From CAYWPG01 sp964460035 (GTDB taxonomy: Bacteria > Pseudomonadota > Gammaproteobacteria > Nitrococcales > AK92), in contig CAYWPG010000037.1 in the NCBI GenBank assembly GCA_964460035.1, forward strand, positions 1-38,014: a stretch of 38,014 nucleotides of DNA, written 5' to 3'. Positions 14,932 through 23,527 of this stretch are shown piece after piece. The notes under the pieces were generated by a model. That model was not told the DNA's origin, made no database searches, and saw nothing but the letters and a program-made list of their open reading frames with translations. The translations under genes were made by a program, and so were the position numbers. Position 1 is the first letter of the stretch; the number at the start of each line of letters is the position of its first letter.

Positions 14932-16455
14932 ATGACCACCATCCGCCAGGACGATTTTATTCAAAGCATCGCCGATGCCCTGCAGTACATCTCGTACTAC
15001 CACCCCAAGGATTTCGTAGACGCGGTATATGCGGCTTATCAGCGCGAGGAATCCCCCGCTGCGCGCGATGCGATGGCGCAGATCTTGATCAATTCGCGGA
15101 TGTGCGCCGAGGGCCGCCGCCCGATTTGCCAGGACACCGGTATCGTTACCGTCATGCTGAAGATCGGCATGGACGTGCGCTGGGACGCTCGCATGAGCGT
15201 GGAGGAAATGGTCAACGAAGGCGTGCGCCGCGCCTACCTGCATCCGGATAACGTGCTGCGCGCCTCGGTGCTCGCCGACCCCGCGGGAGCTCGCAAGAAC
15301 ACGCAGGACAACACTCCAGCGGTCATCCACATGCAGCTGGTGCCCGGCAACACCGTAGACGTGGTGGTTGCGGCAAAGGGCGGCGGCTCGGAAGCCAAGT
15401 CCAAGTTCGCGATGCTCAACCCCTCGGACAGCATCGTCGACTGGGTGCTGGAAACCGTACCGACCATGGGCGCCGGCTGGTGCCCGCCGGGAATCCTGGG
15501 CATAGGCATAGGTGGTACGGCCGAGAAGGCCATGCTGCTGGCCAAGGAAGCCTGCATGGAGACCATCGACATCCATGAGCTGAAGGCGCGGGGCCCGCAG
15601 AGCCGCATCGAAGAGCTGCGTCTGGAGCTGTACGAGAAGGTCAACCAGCTCGGCATCGGAGCCCAGGGCCTTGGCGGACTCACCACGGTGCTGGACGTCA
15701 AGATCCGCGATTATCCGACGCACGCGGCCAACCTGCCGGTGGCCATGATCCCCAACTGCGCCGCGACGCGCCACGCCCACTTCGTGCTAGACGGCAGCGG
15801 CGTCGCCGAGCTCACGCCGCCCAGTCTGGACGATTGGCCCCAGATTACACAGTCGGCCGGCGCGCCCGCCAAACGCGTCAATCTGGACACCGTTACCCCG
15901 GAAGAAGTGCAAAGCTGGAAACCGGGCGAAACCTTGCTGCTGTCGGGCAAGATGCTCACCGGCCGCGACGCCGCGCACAAACGCATCGCCGACATGCTTG
16001 CCCGCGGCGAAAAGCTGCCGGAAGGCGTGGACTTCCGTGGCAAGTTCATCTACTACGTCGGCCCTGTCGATCCGGTGCGCGACGAAGTGGTGGGCCCTGC
16101 CGGCCCGACCACGGCCACCCGCATGGATAAGTTCACCGAAATGATGCTGGCGCAGACCGGACTGCTGGGCATGGTGGGCAAAGCCGAACGCGGCCCGGCA
16201 GCGATCGAGGCGATCCGCAAGCACAAGGCCGTTTATCTGATGGCCGTGGGTGGTGCCGCCTACCTGGTGTCCAAGGCCATTCGCAAGGCACGGGTAGTGG
16301 CCTTCGAAGATCTTGGCATGGAGGCGATCCACGAGTTCGAGGTCGAGGACATGCCCGTCACGGTCGCCGTGGACAGCAACGGCGAATCGGTGCACGAAAC
16401 CGGCCCGGCGCTGTGGCGCGCCAAGATCGGCAAGATTCCGGTCACGGTGGCCTAA
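14932..16455 (+). CDS. Class I fumarate hydratase (iron-sulfur, FumA/FumB type)
   Basis: This 507-residue enzyme interconverts fumarate and L-malate in the citric acid cycle using an oxygen-sensitive [4Fe-4S] cluster. Alpha and beta parts are fused in one chain. Cysteines in motifs RRPICQDTG (near residue 66), GAGWCPPGILGIGIGG and IPNCAATRHAHF are candidate cluster ligands. The second half contains LLLSGKMLTGRDAAHKR, PVDPVRDEVVGPAGPTTATRMD and a C-terminal FEDLGMEAIHEFEVEDMPV, as in tartrate/fumarate dehydratase beta domains. The ATG at 14932 has GGAGA upstream; the frame stays open upstream only as a shadow of the aminotransferase gene. It is probably a single-gene unit, with a promoter in the 100-bp gap and a hairpin after the stop. 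Confidence 0.92.
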   Translation: MTTIRQDDFIQSIADALQYISYYHPKDFVDAVYAAYQREESPAARDAMAQILINSRMCAEGRRPICQDTGIVTVMLKIGMDVRWDARMSVEEMVNEGVRRAYLHPDNVLRASVLADPAGARKNTQDNTPAVIHMQLVPGNTVDVVVAAKGGGSEAKSKFAMLNPSDSIVDWVLETVPTMGAGWCPPGILGIGIGGTAEKAMLLAKEACMETIDIHELKARGPQSRIEELRLELYEKVNQLGIGAQGLGGLTTVLDVKIRDYPTHAANLPVAMIPNCAATRHAHFVLDGSGVAELTPPSLDDWPQITQSAGAPAKRVNLDTVTPEEVQSWKPGETLLLSGKMLTGRDAAHKRIADMLARGEKLPEGVDFRGKFIYYVGPVDPVRDEVVGPAGPTTATRMDKFTEMMLAQTGLLGMVGKAERGPAAIEAIRKHKAVYLMAVGGAAYLVSKAIRKARVVAFEDLGMEAIHEFEVEDMPVTVAVDSNGESVHETGPALWRAKIGKIPVTVA

Positions 16456-16475
16456 ACCCGCGGCGTTCATAGCCC

Positions 16476-16510
16476 GCCGCTGCTCCCGTCTGCGTAACGG
16501 GGGCAGCGGC
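16476..16510 (+). terminator. Hairpin after fumarase, possible terminator
   Basis: GCCGCTGCTCCCGT (16476-16489) pairs with ACGGGGGCAGCGGC (16497-16510), 14 bp including one G-U pair, with a 7-base loop, 20 bp after the stop. No U tract follows. A second small hairpin, TTGCCC/GGGCAA (16632-16649), lies just past the minus-strand chemoreceptor stop. Confidence 0.45.
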
Positions 16511-16658
16511 GATGCATCCTGCACGCAATAGTCTCGCTACCGCTCTATAACCTGAGCACTGGTCCGGCCCGACGGGCACGGCGCCGTGGTCATCGAGAGC
16601 CGGCAAACCCGGCAATCAGCAGTCAGCAGTATTGCCCGGCACGGGGCAAGCACCATCT

Positions 16659-18632
16659 CTAGTGCTTGAAATCGGACCCTAGCTTCCTGAGGCCTTCGGC
16701 CAGCTCGGCCAGCCGCTCGCTTGCCTTCGCCGTCTCGCGCGCGCCTTCGCTGGTCTCGCGGAACAGATCGTACAACCGGGTGATATTGCGGTTCATCTCT
16801 TCGGCTACCGCGCTTTGCTCTTCGGTGGCGGTGGCGATCTGAAGGTTGCGGTTGCGAATATCGGCTACGGCGGCCGCAGCCTGCTCCAATGCCGCATCCG
16901 CTGTGCCGGCCAGCTCCAGGCTGTGGGCGCAGCGCTCGCGCCCGCGCCTCATAGCGGTATCGGTGGCGGCAGCCCCCCTCTGCAACCGCTCGACCATATC
17001 CTGAATGCGCAAGGTAGATTCCTGCGTGCGCGTCGCCAGCGTGCGCACCTCGTTCGCCACCACCGCGAAGCCGCGGCCTTGGGTGCCGGCGCGGGCGGCC
17101 TCTATCGAGGCGTTCAGGGCCAGCAGGTTGGTCTGTTCGGTAATGCCCCGAATGATAGTCACGATATCGTCGATTTCGCGGCTGTCCTCTCCTAGAGCCC
17201 GGGTCGCCGCCGCGCCCGCCTCCATTTCCTGCGCCAGCTCATTGGTCGCGGCGATCATGCGTTCCAGCTGCGCCCGCGCTTCCTGAGCCTGGGCATCGGC
17301 CCTATCCGCCGCTTCGGACGCCTCTGCCGCATACCGGGCCACCTCCTGCACCGCGGCGGCCATCTCGTTCATGGCCGCCGCCACCTGCTCGGATTGCGCC
17401 TTTTGCGACATGATTCCGTTGCTGGTCTGCACGCTGATGGAGGACAGGTGCGCGGCAGGAGCGGCAATGCCCGCAGAGGCATCGAGGATCTTGCCCAACA
17501 TGGTGGAGAACGTCGTCAACATGCGGTTGAGGGCACCGCCCACGCTGCCGATCTCATCCCCCGCAGTACGAGGTACCCGCAGGGTCAGATCGGCTTCCGA
17601 CTCGATCCGCTGCAGGGTGGTCTGCAACTCGACAATCCGTCGCCGCAGTCCTACCGCCATTAGAGCGGCCAGCGCAGCGGCCACCAACGCCACCAGCAGC
17701 ACGACGCTAAGAGTGCCTACCGCGTACACCGCGTCCTGCGCTCCGGTAACCGCTACCGTCTCCACCTCGCTCTGCACATGGTCAGCGAGCGCGCGCAGAG
17801 CATCTATGCGGCGAGTCGACAGCGTCCACCATTGCTCGGGGGTAACCGAGCCACCGCTGAAAGCCTGTTCGCGCAACGCGTGCACCTCGCGATCTAGCGT
17901 CGCAGGCAGCAGCTTTGCAGCCACCTGCAGGTGACCGGGCAAGGCATACGTCTGGAACTGGGACAGGAACAACCGCTGCTCGGTATGCAGTGCCTGCAGC
18001 CGCTCGCGCAGTTCCTCACTCATTTGTCCGGAACCGATCGCGTTGGAAATCAGCGCGCGTTCCAACCCTGCCCGCTCCTGCGCCTCAAGCAAGCCGTGAT
18101 AAGCGATCAGCATCCGCATTGGATCGCCCTCGCGACTCTGCACGGCGGCGGCATCCAACAAGCGCAGCCAGCCGTTGATGACCTCGGTGTAGCGATCCAG
18201 CACAACGTGTAGAGCGAGCGCGCGCGCCTCCACTTGCCCGCGGGCGGCGCGCAAGCGCTCGCTGTCCGCGAGCAAGCGCTCGGCACTGGCGCGATACGAG
18301 GCGTCGGTTGCCTGCAGCGCGTCTCTCAATACCGCCAATGCGGCGTCGGTTTCGCGCCACTGGCCGGCCAAGGTCTGGCGACGCTCTGGCGTCGGTGCAC
18401 CCAGATAGAGCGATGACAACCCGCGTTCCCGCTGCAGATGGTCTACCATCGCCCGGGTACCGATTGCCAACTTGGTCAGGGAGTCGAGCCCATTAGCTCG
18501 GTGCAGGCTCTGCACCTTGTCATGCATGCTAAACGCGGCCAGCCCCACGATGGCTATCACCAGGGGCCCGATGATCAACGTCAGCCGCAAGCGCAAGCCC
18601 ATACTGTCGAACCAATTCAGCAACCTGCTCAA
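16659..18632 (-). CDS. Methyl-accepting chemotaxis protein with NIT sensor domain
   Basis: This 657-residue inner-membrane receptor has a first helix at about residues 12-35. A helical periplasmic domain (about 36-300) contains LQRERGLSSLYLG, the hallmark of NIT-type nitrate/nitrite-sensing domains. A second membrane helix lies near 305-325, then HAMP, then a long coiled coil. The signalling tip EQTNLLALNASIEAARAGTQ is intact; the usual EQGRGFAVVADEVR reads TQGRGFAVVANEVR. The start is TTG at 18630-18632, chosen because GAAGGAG sits seven bases upstream; an in-frame ATG lies ten codons later. No pentapeptide tether is seen at the C-terminus. Ligand assignment to nitrate or nitrite is inferred from the domain family. 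Confidence 0.87.
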   Translation of the reverse strand: MSRLLNWFDSMGLRLRLTLIIGPLVIAIVGLAAFSMHDKVQSLHRANGLDSLTKLAIGTRAMVDHLQRERGLSSLYLGAPTPERRQTLAGQWRETDAALAVLRDALQATDASYRASAERLLADSERLRAARGQVEARALALHVVLDRYTEVINGWLRLLDAAAVQSREGDPMRMLIAYHGLLEAQERAGLERALISNAIGSGQMSEELRERLQALHTEQRLFLSQFQTYALPGHLQVAAKLLPATLDREVHALREQAFSGGSVTPEQWWTLSTRRIDALRALADHVQSEVETVAVTGAQDAVYAVGTLSVVLLVALVAAALAALMAVGLRRRIVELQTTLQRIESEADLTLRVPRTAGDEIGSVGGALNRMLTTFSTMLGKILDASAGIAAPAAHLSSISVQTSNGIMSQKAQSEQVAAAMNEMAAAVQEVARYAAEASEAADRADAQAQEARAQLERMIAATNELAQEMEAGAAATRALGEDSREIDDIVTIIRGITEQTNLLALNASIEAARAGTQGRGFAVVANEVRTLATRTQESTLRIQDMVERLQRGAAATDTAMRRGRERCAHSLELAGTADAALEQAAAAVADIRNRNLQIATATEEQSAVAEEMNRNITRLYDLFRETSEGARETAKASERLAELAEGLRKLGSDFKH

Positions 18633-19074
18633 TGCTCTACTCCTTCATCCCCGCGGAGACAGGCGAGCCCGCCCCTCGGAGCAGAGCCGTAGGCGTCACC
18701 CGCATCTCGTCTGCCCCACCGCAAAGGGCCCAACTCAGTAAAGGGGGTAGAGACTAAACGACCGGGAGGCTATTTCAAGAGTTTCTAATGCAGGAGCGGC
18801 CCAGGCAGCCCATCGACCTTGCGCTCCACCCAGAACAGGGCAAGCAACTCTACCCCAACGGCTGCCTCTCCAGCGCTCCTCCAGGCATTGCGGCTGGCTG
18901 CGCAAGGACTTGCGGATGGCGGCGGAGGGCGTCACATCAGGTGCGCGATCGGGTGGCTCCATGCACTACCCTAGGACGTGATTATTTGTCATGATTTCCC
19001 ACACAGCCGGGCACGTCCCGATGACGCATCCCCAATAAGGACGTAAAGCACGTCAGAAACTAGGAGAGAGCCCA
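18633..19074. other. Divergent intergenic region, 442 bp (chemoreceptor / fadI)
   Basis: It holds the control regions of the minus-strand chemoreceptor and the plus-strand fadIJ operon. I searched by eye for a flagellar sigma-28 promoter and a FadR/PsrA-type operator and saw no convincing match. Short open frames here have no ribosome sites or protein-like composition. AGGAGAG (19062-19068) is the fadI ribosome site. Confidence 0.45.
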
Positions 19075-20388
19075 GTGGCCGGAACCGCAAAATCGCGCGC
19101 GAAGAGCAATACCAATCGTGTCGCCGTGGTTGGCGGGCTGCGCACGCCGTTCGCGCGCCAGCTCACTGCCTTCAAAGACACCAACGCCATCGAGCTCGGC
19201 ACCATGGTTACCACCGAGCTGCTGACTCGCTTGGATTTGGATCCGAAGCTGGTCGAGCGGGTGGTGTACGGACAGGTAGGTATCCTTCCAGAGGCGCCGA
19301 ACATCGCGCGGGAAGTGGTCATCGCCAGCGGCATGGACTATCGCACCGACGCCTATAGCGTCTCGCGGGCCTGTGCGACCAGCTTTCAATCCACGGCCGA
19401 TATCTTCCATGCCATCCTGCTAGGCGACATCGAGATCGGCCTCGCCGGCGGTGCCGACTCCACGTCCGTGTTGCCGGTCCAGGTCTCGCCCAAGTTGCGC
19501 CGCGCGTTGATCCACTCGACCAAGGCCAAGACCGCGGCCGACAAGCTCAAGCTCTTCAAGCAGCTGCGGCCCAAGGATCTGCTGCCGGTCGCGCCGGCCG
19601 TGAAAGACTACTCGACCAACTTGTCCATGGGCGATATCGCCGAGCAGATGGCCAAGAATCATGGCATCAGCCGCGAGGAGCAGGATGCCTTTGCGCTGCG
19701 TTCGCACCGGCTCGCCCACGAAGCCTGGGAAGCCGGCAAGCTGGATGGCGAGGTCATGCACGCATTCGGCGGCCCGGAGCAGACTCACATTCACCGCGAT
19801 AACAACATCCGCGCCGACTCCACCATGGAGCAGCTCGCCAAGCTGAAACCCGTATTCGATCGCCGCCACGGCACGGTGACCGCCGCTAACTCCTCGCCTC
19901 TTACCGACGGCGCTTCCAGCCTGGTGCTGATGAAGGAAAGCCGCGCCCGCGAGCTGGGCTACGAGCCGCTGGGCTATATCCGCTCGACGGCGTTCGCGGC
20001 CATAGACCCCTTCGTGGACGGCCTGATGGGCCCATCCTACGTCACGCCCGTCGCACTCAAGCGGGCGGGCCTGAAACTGTCCGACGTGACCTTGATCGAC
20101 ATCCACGAGGCTTTCGCGGCCCAGACGCTGGCCAACATCAAGAACTGGCCCTCGCGCAAGTTCTGCAAGGACGTGCTGGGGCTGGACGAACCCATAGGCG
20201 AGGTGCCGGACGAGAAGCTCAATGTATTGGGAGGCTCCATCGCTTACGGTCACCCGTTCGCCGCAACCGGCGGGCGCATCATCATTCAAACGCTGAACGA
20301 ACTGCGCCGCCGCGGCGGCGGTACCGCTCTCGTCACGGCCTGCGCGGCCGGCGGTCTAGGCGCAGCCATGGTACTGGAGGTGGCGTGA
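19075..20388 (+). CDS. fadI: 3-ketoacyl-CoA thiolase FadI (acetyl-CoA acyltransferase)
   Basis: This 437-residue thiolase catalyses the last beta-oxidation step, cleaving 3-ketoacyl-CoA with CoA to acetyl-CoA and a shortened acyl-CoA. The nucleophile is Cys100 in SRACATS, and the base pair of residues is His393 in GHPFAATGGR and Cys423 in TACAAGG. The long loop (residues about 140-190) and overall length match FadI rather than the shorter FadA. The GTG start at 19075 follows AGGAGAG. The stop overlaps the fadJ ATG by one base. The gene order fadI-fadJ is the standard gammaproteobacterial one, and the products form a trifunctional complex. Residues and order are seen; complex formation is family knowledge. 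Confidence 0.93.
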   Translation: MAGTAKSRAKSNTNRVAVVGGLRTPFARQLTAFKDTNAIELGTMVTTELLTRLDLDPKLVERVVYGQVGILPEAPNIAREVVIASGMDYRTDAYSVSRACATSFQSTADIFHAILLGDIEIGLAGGADSTSVLPVQVSPKLRRALIHSTKAKTAADKLKLFKQLRPKDLLPVAPAVKDYSTNLSMGDIAEQMAKNHGISREEQDAFALRSHRLAHEAWEAGKLDGEVMHAFGGPEQTHIHRDNNIRADSTMEQLAKLKPVFDRRHGTVTAANSSPLTDGASSLVLMKESRARELGYEPLGYIRSTAFAAIDPFVDGLMGPSYVTPVALKRAGLKLSDVTLIDIHEAFAAQTLANIKNWPSRKFCKDVLGLDEPIGEVPDEKLNVLGGSIAYGHPFAATGGRIIIQTLNELRRRGGGTALVTACAAGGLGAAMVLEVA

Positions 20389-22559
20389 TGGCGACACAAA
20401 AGGCAGCAGAAGAGCAGCTACGGCAGGAAGGTCGAGCCTTCGAACTCTCCGTGCGAGACGATGGCATCGCCGTCATCACCATCGACGTGCCCGGCGAGAC
20501 GCAGAATACGCTCAAGGCGGAGTTCACCGGCGAGGTCACGGCGCTGTTCGGCGAGCTCGAGCGCGACCCCAAGCTCAAAGGCGTGGTGTTCGCATCGGCA
20601 AAGCCCGGCTCGTTCATAGCCGGGGCCGACATCAACATGCTCAGCCGCTGCACCACGGCCGAGGAAGTCACCGAGCTCTCCCGCGCCGGGCAACGAATCT
20701 TCAACCAGATCGAGCAATTCAGGGTACCGGTGGTAGCGGCCATAGACGGTGCTTGTCTGGGTGGCGGCCTTGAGCTTGCGCTCGCCTGTCACGGCCGGGT
20801 CGCTACCGACAGCCCCAAGACCGTGCTGGGCCTGCCGGAGGTGATGCTGGGACTGTTGCCCGGCAGCGGTGGCACGCAGCGATTGCCGCGCCAGATCGGC
20901 ATTGCCGCGGCACTGGATCTGATGCTCAGCGGCCGCCAGATTCGCGCCCGCCAAGCACTCAAGCTGGGATTGGTGGACGACGTCGTCGAGTCTCCCATTC
21001 TGATCCAGGCAGCGGTAGAGCTGATCCGGTCGCTGCAGAAACAGCGCCTCCATCGCAAGCGCAAGCAAGGCATTGCGAGCTGGGCCTTGGAAGGCAACCC
21101 GCTGGGGCGCAAGGTCCTGTTCGATCAGGCGCGCAAGCAGATGCTCGCCAAGACGCACGGCAACTACCCTGCGCCCAAGCGCATTCTACAGGTAGTGCAG
21201 ACGGGCCTGACCAAAGGTTTCGAGCAGGGCCTAGAAGCCGAGGCGAAGGCCTTCGGCGAGTTGGCCATGACGCCGGAAGCGCGCCAGCTGATGCGCCTGT
21301 ATTTCGCCAGCACCGCGATGAAAAAGGATACGGGGGTCGCCGGCGATGTCAGCCCCCTCCCTGTGCGGCGCATCGCCGTGCTGGGCGCGGGCCTGATGGG
21401 TGCGGGCATTAGCGCCGTTTCCATCAAGGGCGGCCTGCACGTGCGACTCAAGGACAAAGAACCAGAGGGGCTGTCGCGCGGCAAACGGTATGTCCGCCAG
21501 CTCATCGATCAGCGCATACAGCGCCGCAGCATCAGCCCCATAGAGGGACAGATCGAAGCGAGCCGCCTCACCGCGACCCTGGACTACACCGGGTTTCGCA
21601 ACGTGGACCTGGTGATCGAGGCCGTGTTCGAGGACTTGGACCTCAAGCACCGCATGGTCAAGGAAGTCGAAGAGCACTGCCCGGAACGGGTGATCTTCGC
21701 GAGCAACACCTCGTCCATCCCGATTGCGCGCATCGCCGAAGGCGCCAGCCGCCCGGAGCGCGTGATCGGCATGCACTACTTCTCGCCGGTCGAGAAAATG
21801 CCTCTGTTGGAAGTGATTGCCACCGAACGTACGGCGCCGGAGGTTGTCGCCACCGCGGTGGCAGTTGGCCAGCAACAGGGCAAGACTGTGATCGTGGTCA
21901 AGGACGGCGCCGGCTTCTACGTCAACCGGATTCTGGCGCCTTATCTCAACGAAGCCAGCCATCTGCTGAGCGAAGGCGTGCCCATCGATCGCATCGACTC
22001 GGTGTTGGTGCGCTTCGGCTTCCCCGTGGGCCCCTTTGCCCTGCTCGACGAGGTCGGGCTGGACGTGGGCACCAAGGTCGGCCCCATCCTCTACGAAGCC
22101 TTCGGCGAGCGCATGAAGCCCGTGGACGCGGCTGACAAGCTCATTCAGGATGGGCGATACGGCAAGAAGAGCAAGAAGGGCTTCTACAAGTACGAGGGAG
22201 TCCGCAAGGGCAAGAAGGAGGTCGACGAGAGCGTCTACACCCTGCTGGGCATCAAGCCGGACAACAACATGCGCGATAGCGAGATCGTTGATCGATGCGT
22301 GCTGATGATGATCAACGAAGCCGCGCGCTGCTACGACGAAGGCGTGATCCGCAGCCTGCGCGACGGCGACATAGGGGCGATCTTCGGTATCGGCTTCCCA
22401 CCGTTCCGGGGCGGCCCCTTCCGCTACGCCGATAGCGAAGGCATCAAGGACATCGTCAGCCGCCTACGCGCGCTGGAGCGCAAAGTCGGCGAGCGATTCA
22501 AACCGGCGGAGGCGCTGGTGCGCATGGCCGAGGAAGACCAGAGCTTCTATCGCGACTGA
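20388..22559 (+). CDS. fadJ: Fatty acid oxidation multifunctional protein FadJ
   Basis: The 723-residue protein combines two activities. Residues about 15-200 are an enoyl-CoA hydratase/isomerase with DGACLGGGLELALACHGR (oxyanion hole) and PEVMLGLLPGSGGTQRLPR (catalytic glutamates). Residues about 320-620 are an L-3-hydroxyacyl-CoA dehydrogenase with the NAD motif VLGAGLMGAGI and the catalytic histidine in GMHYFSPVEKMPL. A second C-terminal dehydrogenase repeat ends the protein. It hydrates enoyl-CoA and oxidises the product, feeding the thiolase FadI. The ATG at 20388 has GGAGG eight bases upstream inside fadI; a GTG one codon earlier is an alternative. Length is close to E. coli FadJ. Confidence 0.93.
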   Translation: MATQKAAEEQLRQEGRAFELSVRDDGIAVITIDVPGETQNTLKAEFTGEVTALFGELERDPKLKGVVFASAKPGSFIAGADINMLSRCTTAEEVTELSRAGQRIFNQIEQFRVPVVAAIDGACLGGGLELALACHGRVATDSPKTVLGLPEVMLGLLPGSGGTQRLPRQIGIAAALDLMLSGRQIRARQALKLGLVDDVVESPILIQAAVELIRSLQKQRLHRKRKQGIASWALEGNPLGRKVLFDQARKQMLAKTHGNYPAPKRILQVVQTGLTKGFEQGLEAEAKAFGELAMTPEARQLMRLYFASTAMKKDTGVAGDVSPLPVRRIAVLGAGLMGAGISAVSIKGGLHVRLKDKEPEGLSRGKRYVRQLIDQRIQRRSISPIEGQIEASRLTATLDYTGFRNVDLVIEAVFEDLDLKHRMVKEVEEHCPERVIFASNTSSIPIARIAEGASRPERVIGMHYFSPVEKMPLLEVIATERTAPEVVATAVAVGQQQGKTVIVVKDGAGFYVNRILAPYLNEASHLLSEGVPIDRIDSVLVRFGFPVGPFALLDEVGLDVGTKVGPILYEAFGERMKPVDAADKLIQDGRYGKKSKKGFYKYEGVRKGKKEVDESVYTLLGIKPDNNMRDSEIVDRCVLMMINEAARCYDEGVIRSLRDGDIGAIFGIGFPPFRGGPFRYADSEGIKDIVSRLRALERKVGERFKPAEALVRMAEEDQSFYRD

Positions 22560-22946
22560 GTCGCGCAACCGCACGCAGGAAGGCGCCGGCTCGATCCTTT
22601 TCGGGTCTCTGCGCGCTCACCCCTTGCCGTCCAGATAAGGAGAGCGAGCGCCGGCGCCGACTTACTCCGCCTCCGGCGACTTGTATGCGGGGGCTCGGCC
22701 GCGCAACAACGGCTCCCCGGCCAAGTGAAGGCGCAGCGCGGATCTGCGCAAAAAAAAGCCCGATCCATGGGGATCGGGCAACCTCGAAGGCAATGCGATC
22801 AGACTGTGTCCCAAGAAACGACAGCTTGCAGGAAGCAGAATAGCGAACTCCTCCCGCTTCGAATGCGGAACGCGCCTCAAAACAAGCGGAATCAGTTCAC
22901 GTTTTTCGCAAAACGGCTGCACCAGCGTGGTGTCCGCGCCCTGGAG
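22560..22946. other. Intergenic region, 387 bp between convergent fadJ and sixA
   Basis: It contains the minus-strand terminator at 22750-22779. Between the sixA stop and that hairpin lies about 167 nt of transcribed but non-coding minus-strand sequence. This stretch may be a long 3' UTR or a 3'-derived small RNA. An open frame crossing it on the minus strand runs straight through the terminator and is not believable. No terminator with a U tract was seen for fadIJ on the plus strand. Confidence 0.5.
22750..22779 (-). terminator. Strong intrinsic terminator for the minus-strand sixA transcript
   Basis: On the minus strand GCCCGATCC and GGATCGGGC form a 9-bp stem (22758-22766 with 22771-22779), followed by eight U residues (A run at 22750-22757). 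This is the clearest terminator in the window and points away from sixA. Confidence 0.88.
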
Positions 22947-23423
22947 CTACCGACTCATGCCGGCGTGCAACCGCGCGCAACCGGGCGCCAGTGCGCTCCA
23001 TTCGGCTATGTCCACCTGGAGCGGCAAGAACTGCGCCGGTTCCAGCTCTATGCCGCCGCGCTGCAGCAGCAGCGCCCCCAGGCGGCTGATCCCCGGATTG
23101 TGGGCCACCAGCAGCGCCCTGCGGCAGGTGTCGGGAAGCGCCTGCAGCAGCGCCAGCAACGTACCTGTGCTGGCCTCGTAGGCGCTGTCTTCGAAGCTGA
23201 TCCGCTCCAGCGGGTACGCAAGCGCGTTGCAGACCAGCTCGGCGGTACGCCGCGTACGCCGGGCAGAACTGGCCACAACGGCATCGAAGCTCCCGAACTC
23301 TCGCGCCAGCAACGCCCCTACCTGCGCCGCATCGTGCTCGCCGCGCACGCTCAGCGGCCGTTCGAAATCGCTGCGCGCTTCGCTCAACGCGTGCGCATGA
23401 CGCAGCAGCACCAGCTCCATCAT
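22947..23423 (-). CDS. sixA: Phosphohistidine phosphatase SixA
   Basis: This 158-residue histidine phosphatase of the phosphoglycerate-mutase superfamily starts MMELVLLRHAHA, with nucleophile His9 in the RHA motif. It has the second catalytic histidine in LLVAHNPGISRLG near residue 107, and arginines in SSARRTRRTAEL. Its short length is that of SixA, which dephosphorylates phosphohistidine on phosphotransfer proteins such as ArcB or PTS components. The start at 23423 has GAGGGG upstream; an adjacent ATG at 23420 is equally possible. The frame stays open further upstream but the added residues are not SixA-like. It is 104 bp downstream of the phospholipase D gene on the same strand, perhaps an operon. 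Confidence 0.86.
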   Translation of the reverse strand: MMELVLLRHAHALSEARSDFERPLSVRGEHDAAQVGALLAREFGSFDAVVASSARRTRRTAELVCNALAYPLERISFEDSAYEASTGTLLALLQALPDTCRRALLVAHNPGISRLGALLLQRGGIELEPAQFLPLQVDIAEWSALAPGCARLHAGMSR

Positions 23424-23527
23424 CGTGCACCCCTCACGTAACGCTATTGGGAGTCCTGCCAAACGCCAGGCCGTTGCAGGCCCCGGCGCGCTGGCGGCGC
23501 ATCCGCAGCGGGCATGGGAAAGCTCGC

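Noticed and set aside
13914..15780. Long open frames on the minus strand opposite the aminotransferase and fumarase
   Set aside because: They are antisense shadows typical of GC-rich coding DNA. They lack recognisable motifs and overlap well-supported genes completely.
22662..22922. 86-codon minus-strand open frame downstream of sixA
   Set aside because: It reads straight through the strong terminator at 22750-22779 and has no ribosome site.
22780..22930. A tRNA suggested by a TTCGAAT loop flanked by CCGC/GCGG near 22853-22867
   Set aside because: The fifth stem pair fails, and no matching acceptor stem, D-arm, anticodon arm or CCA end could be built on either strand.
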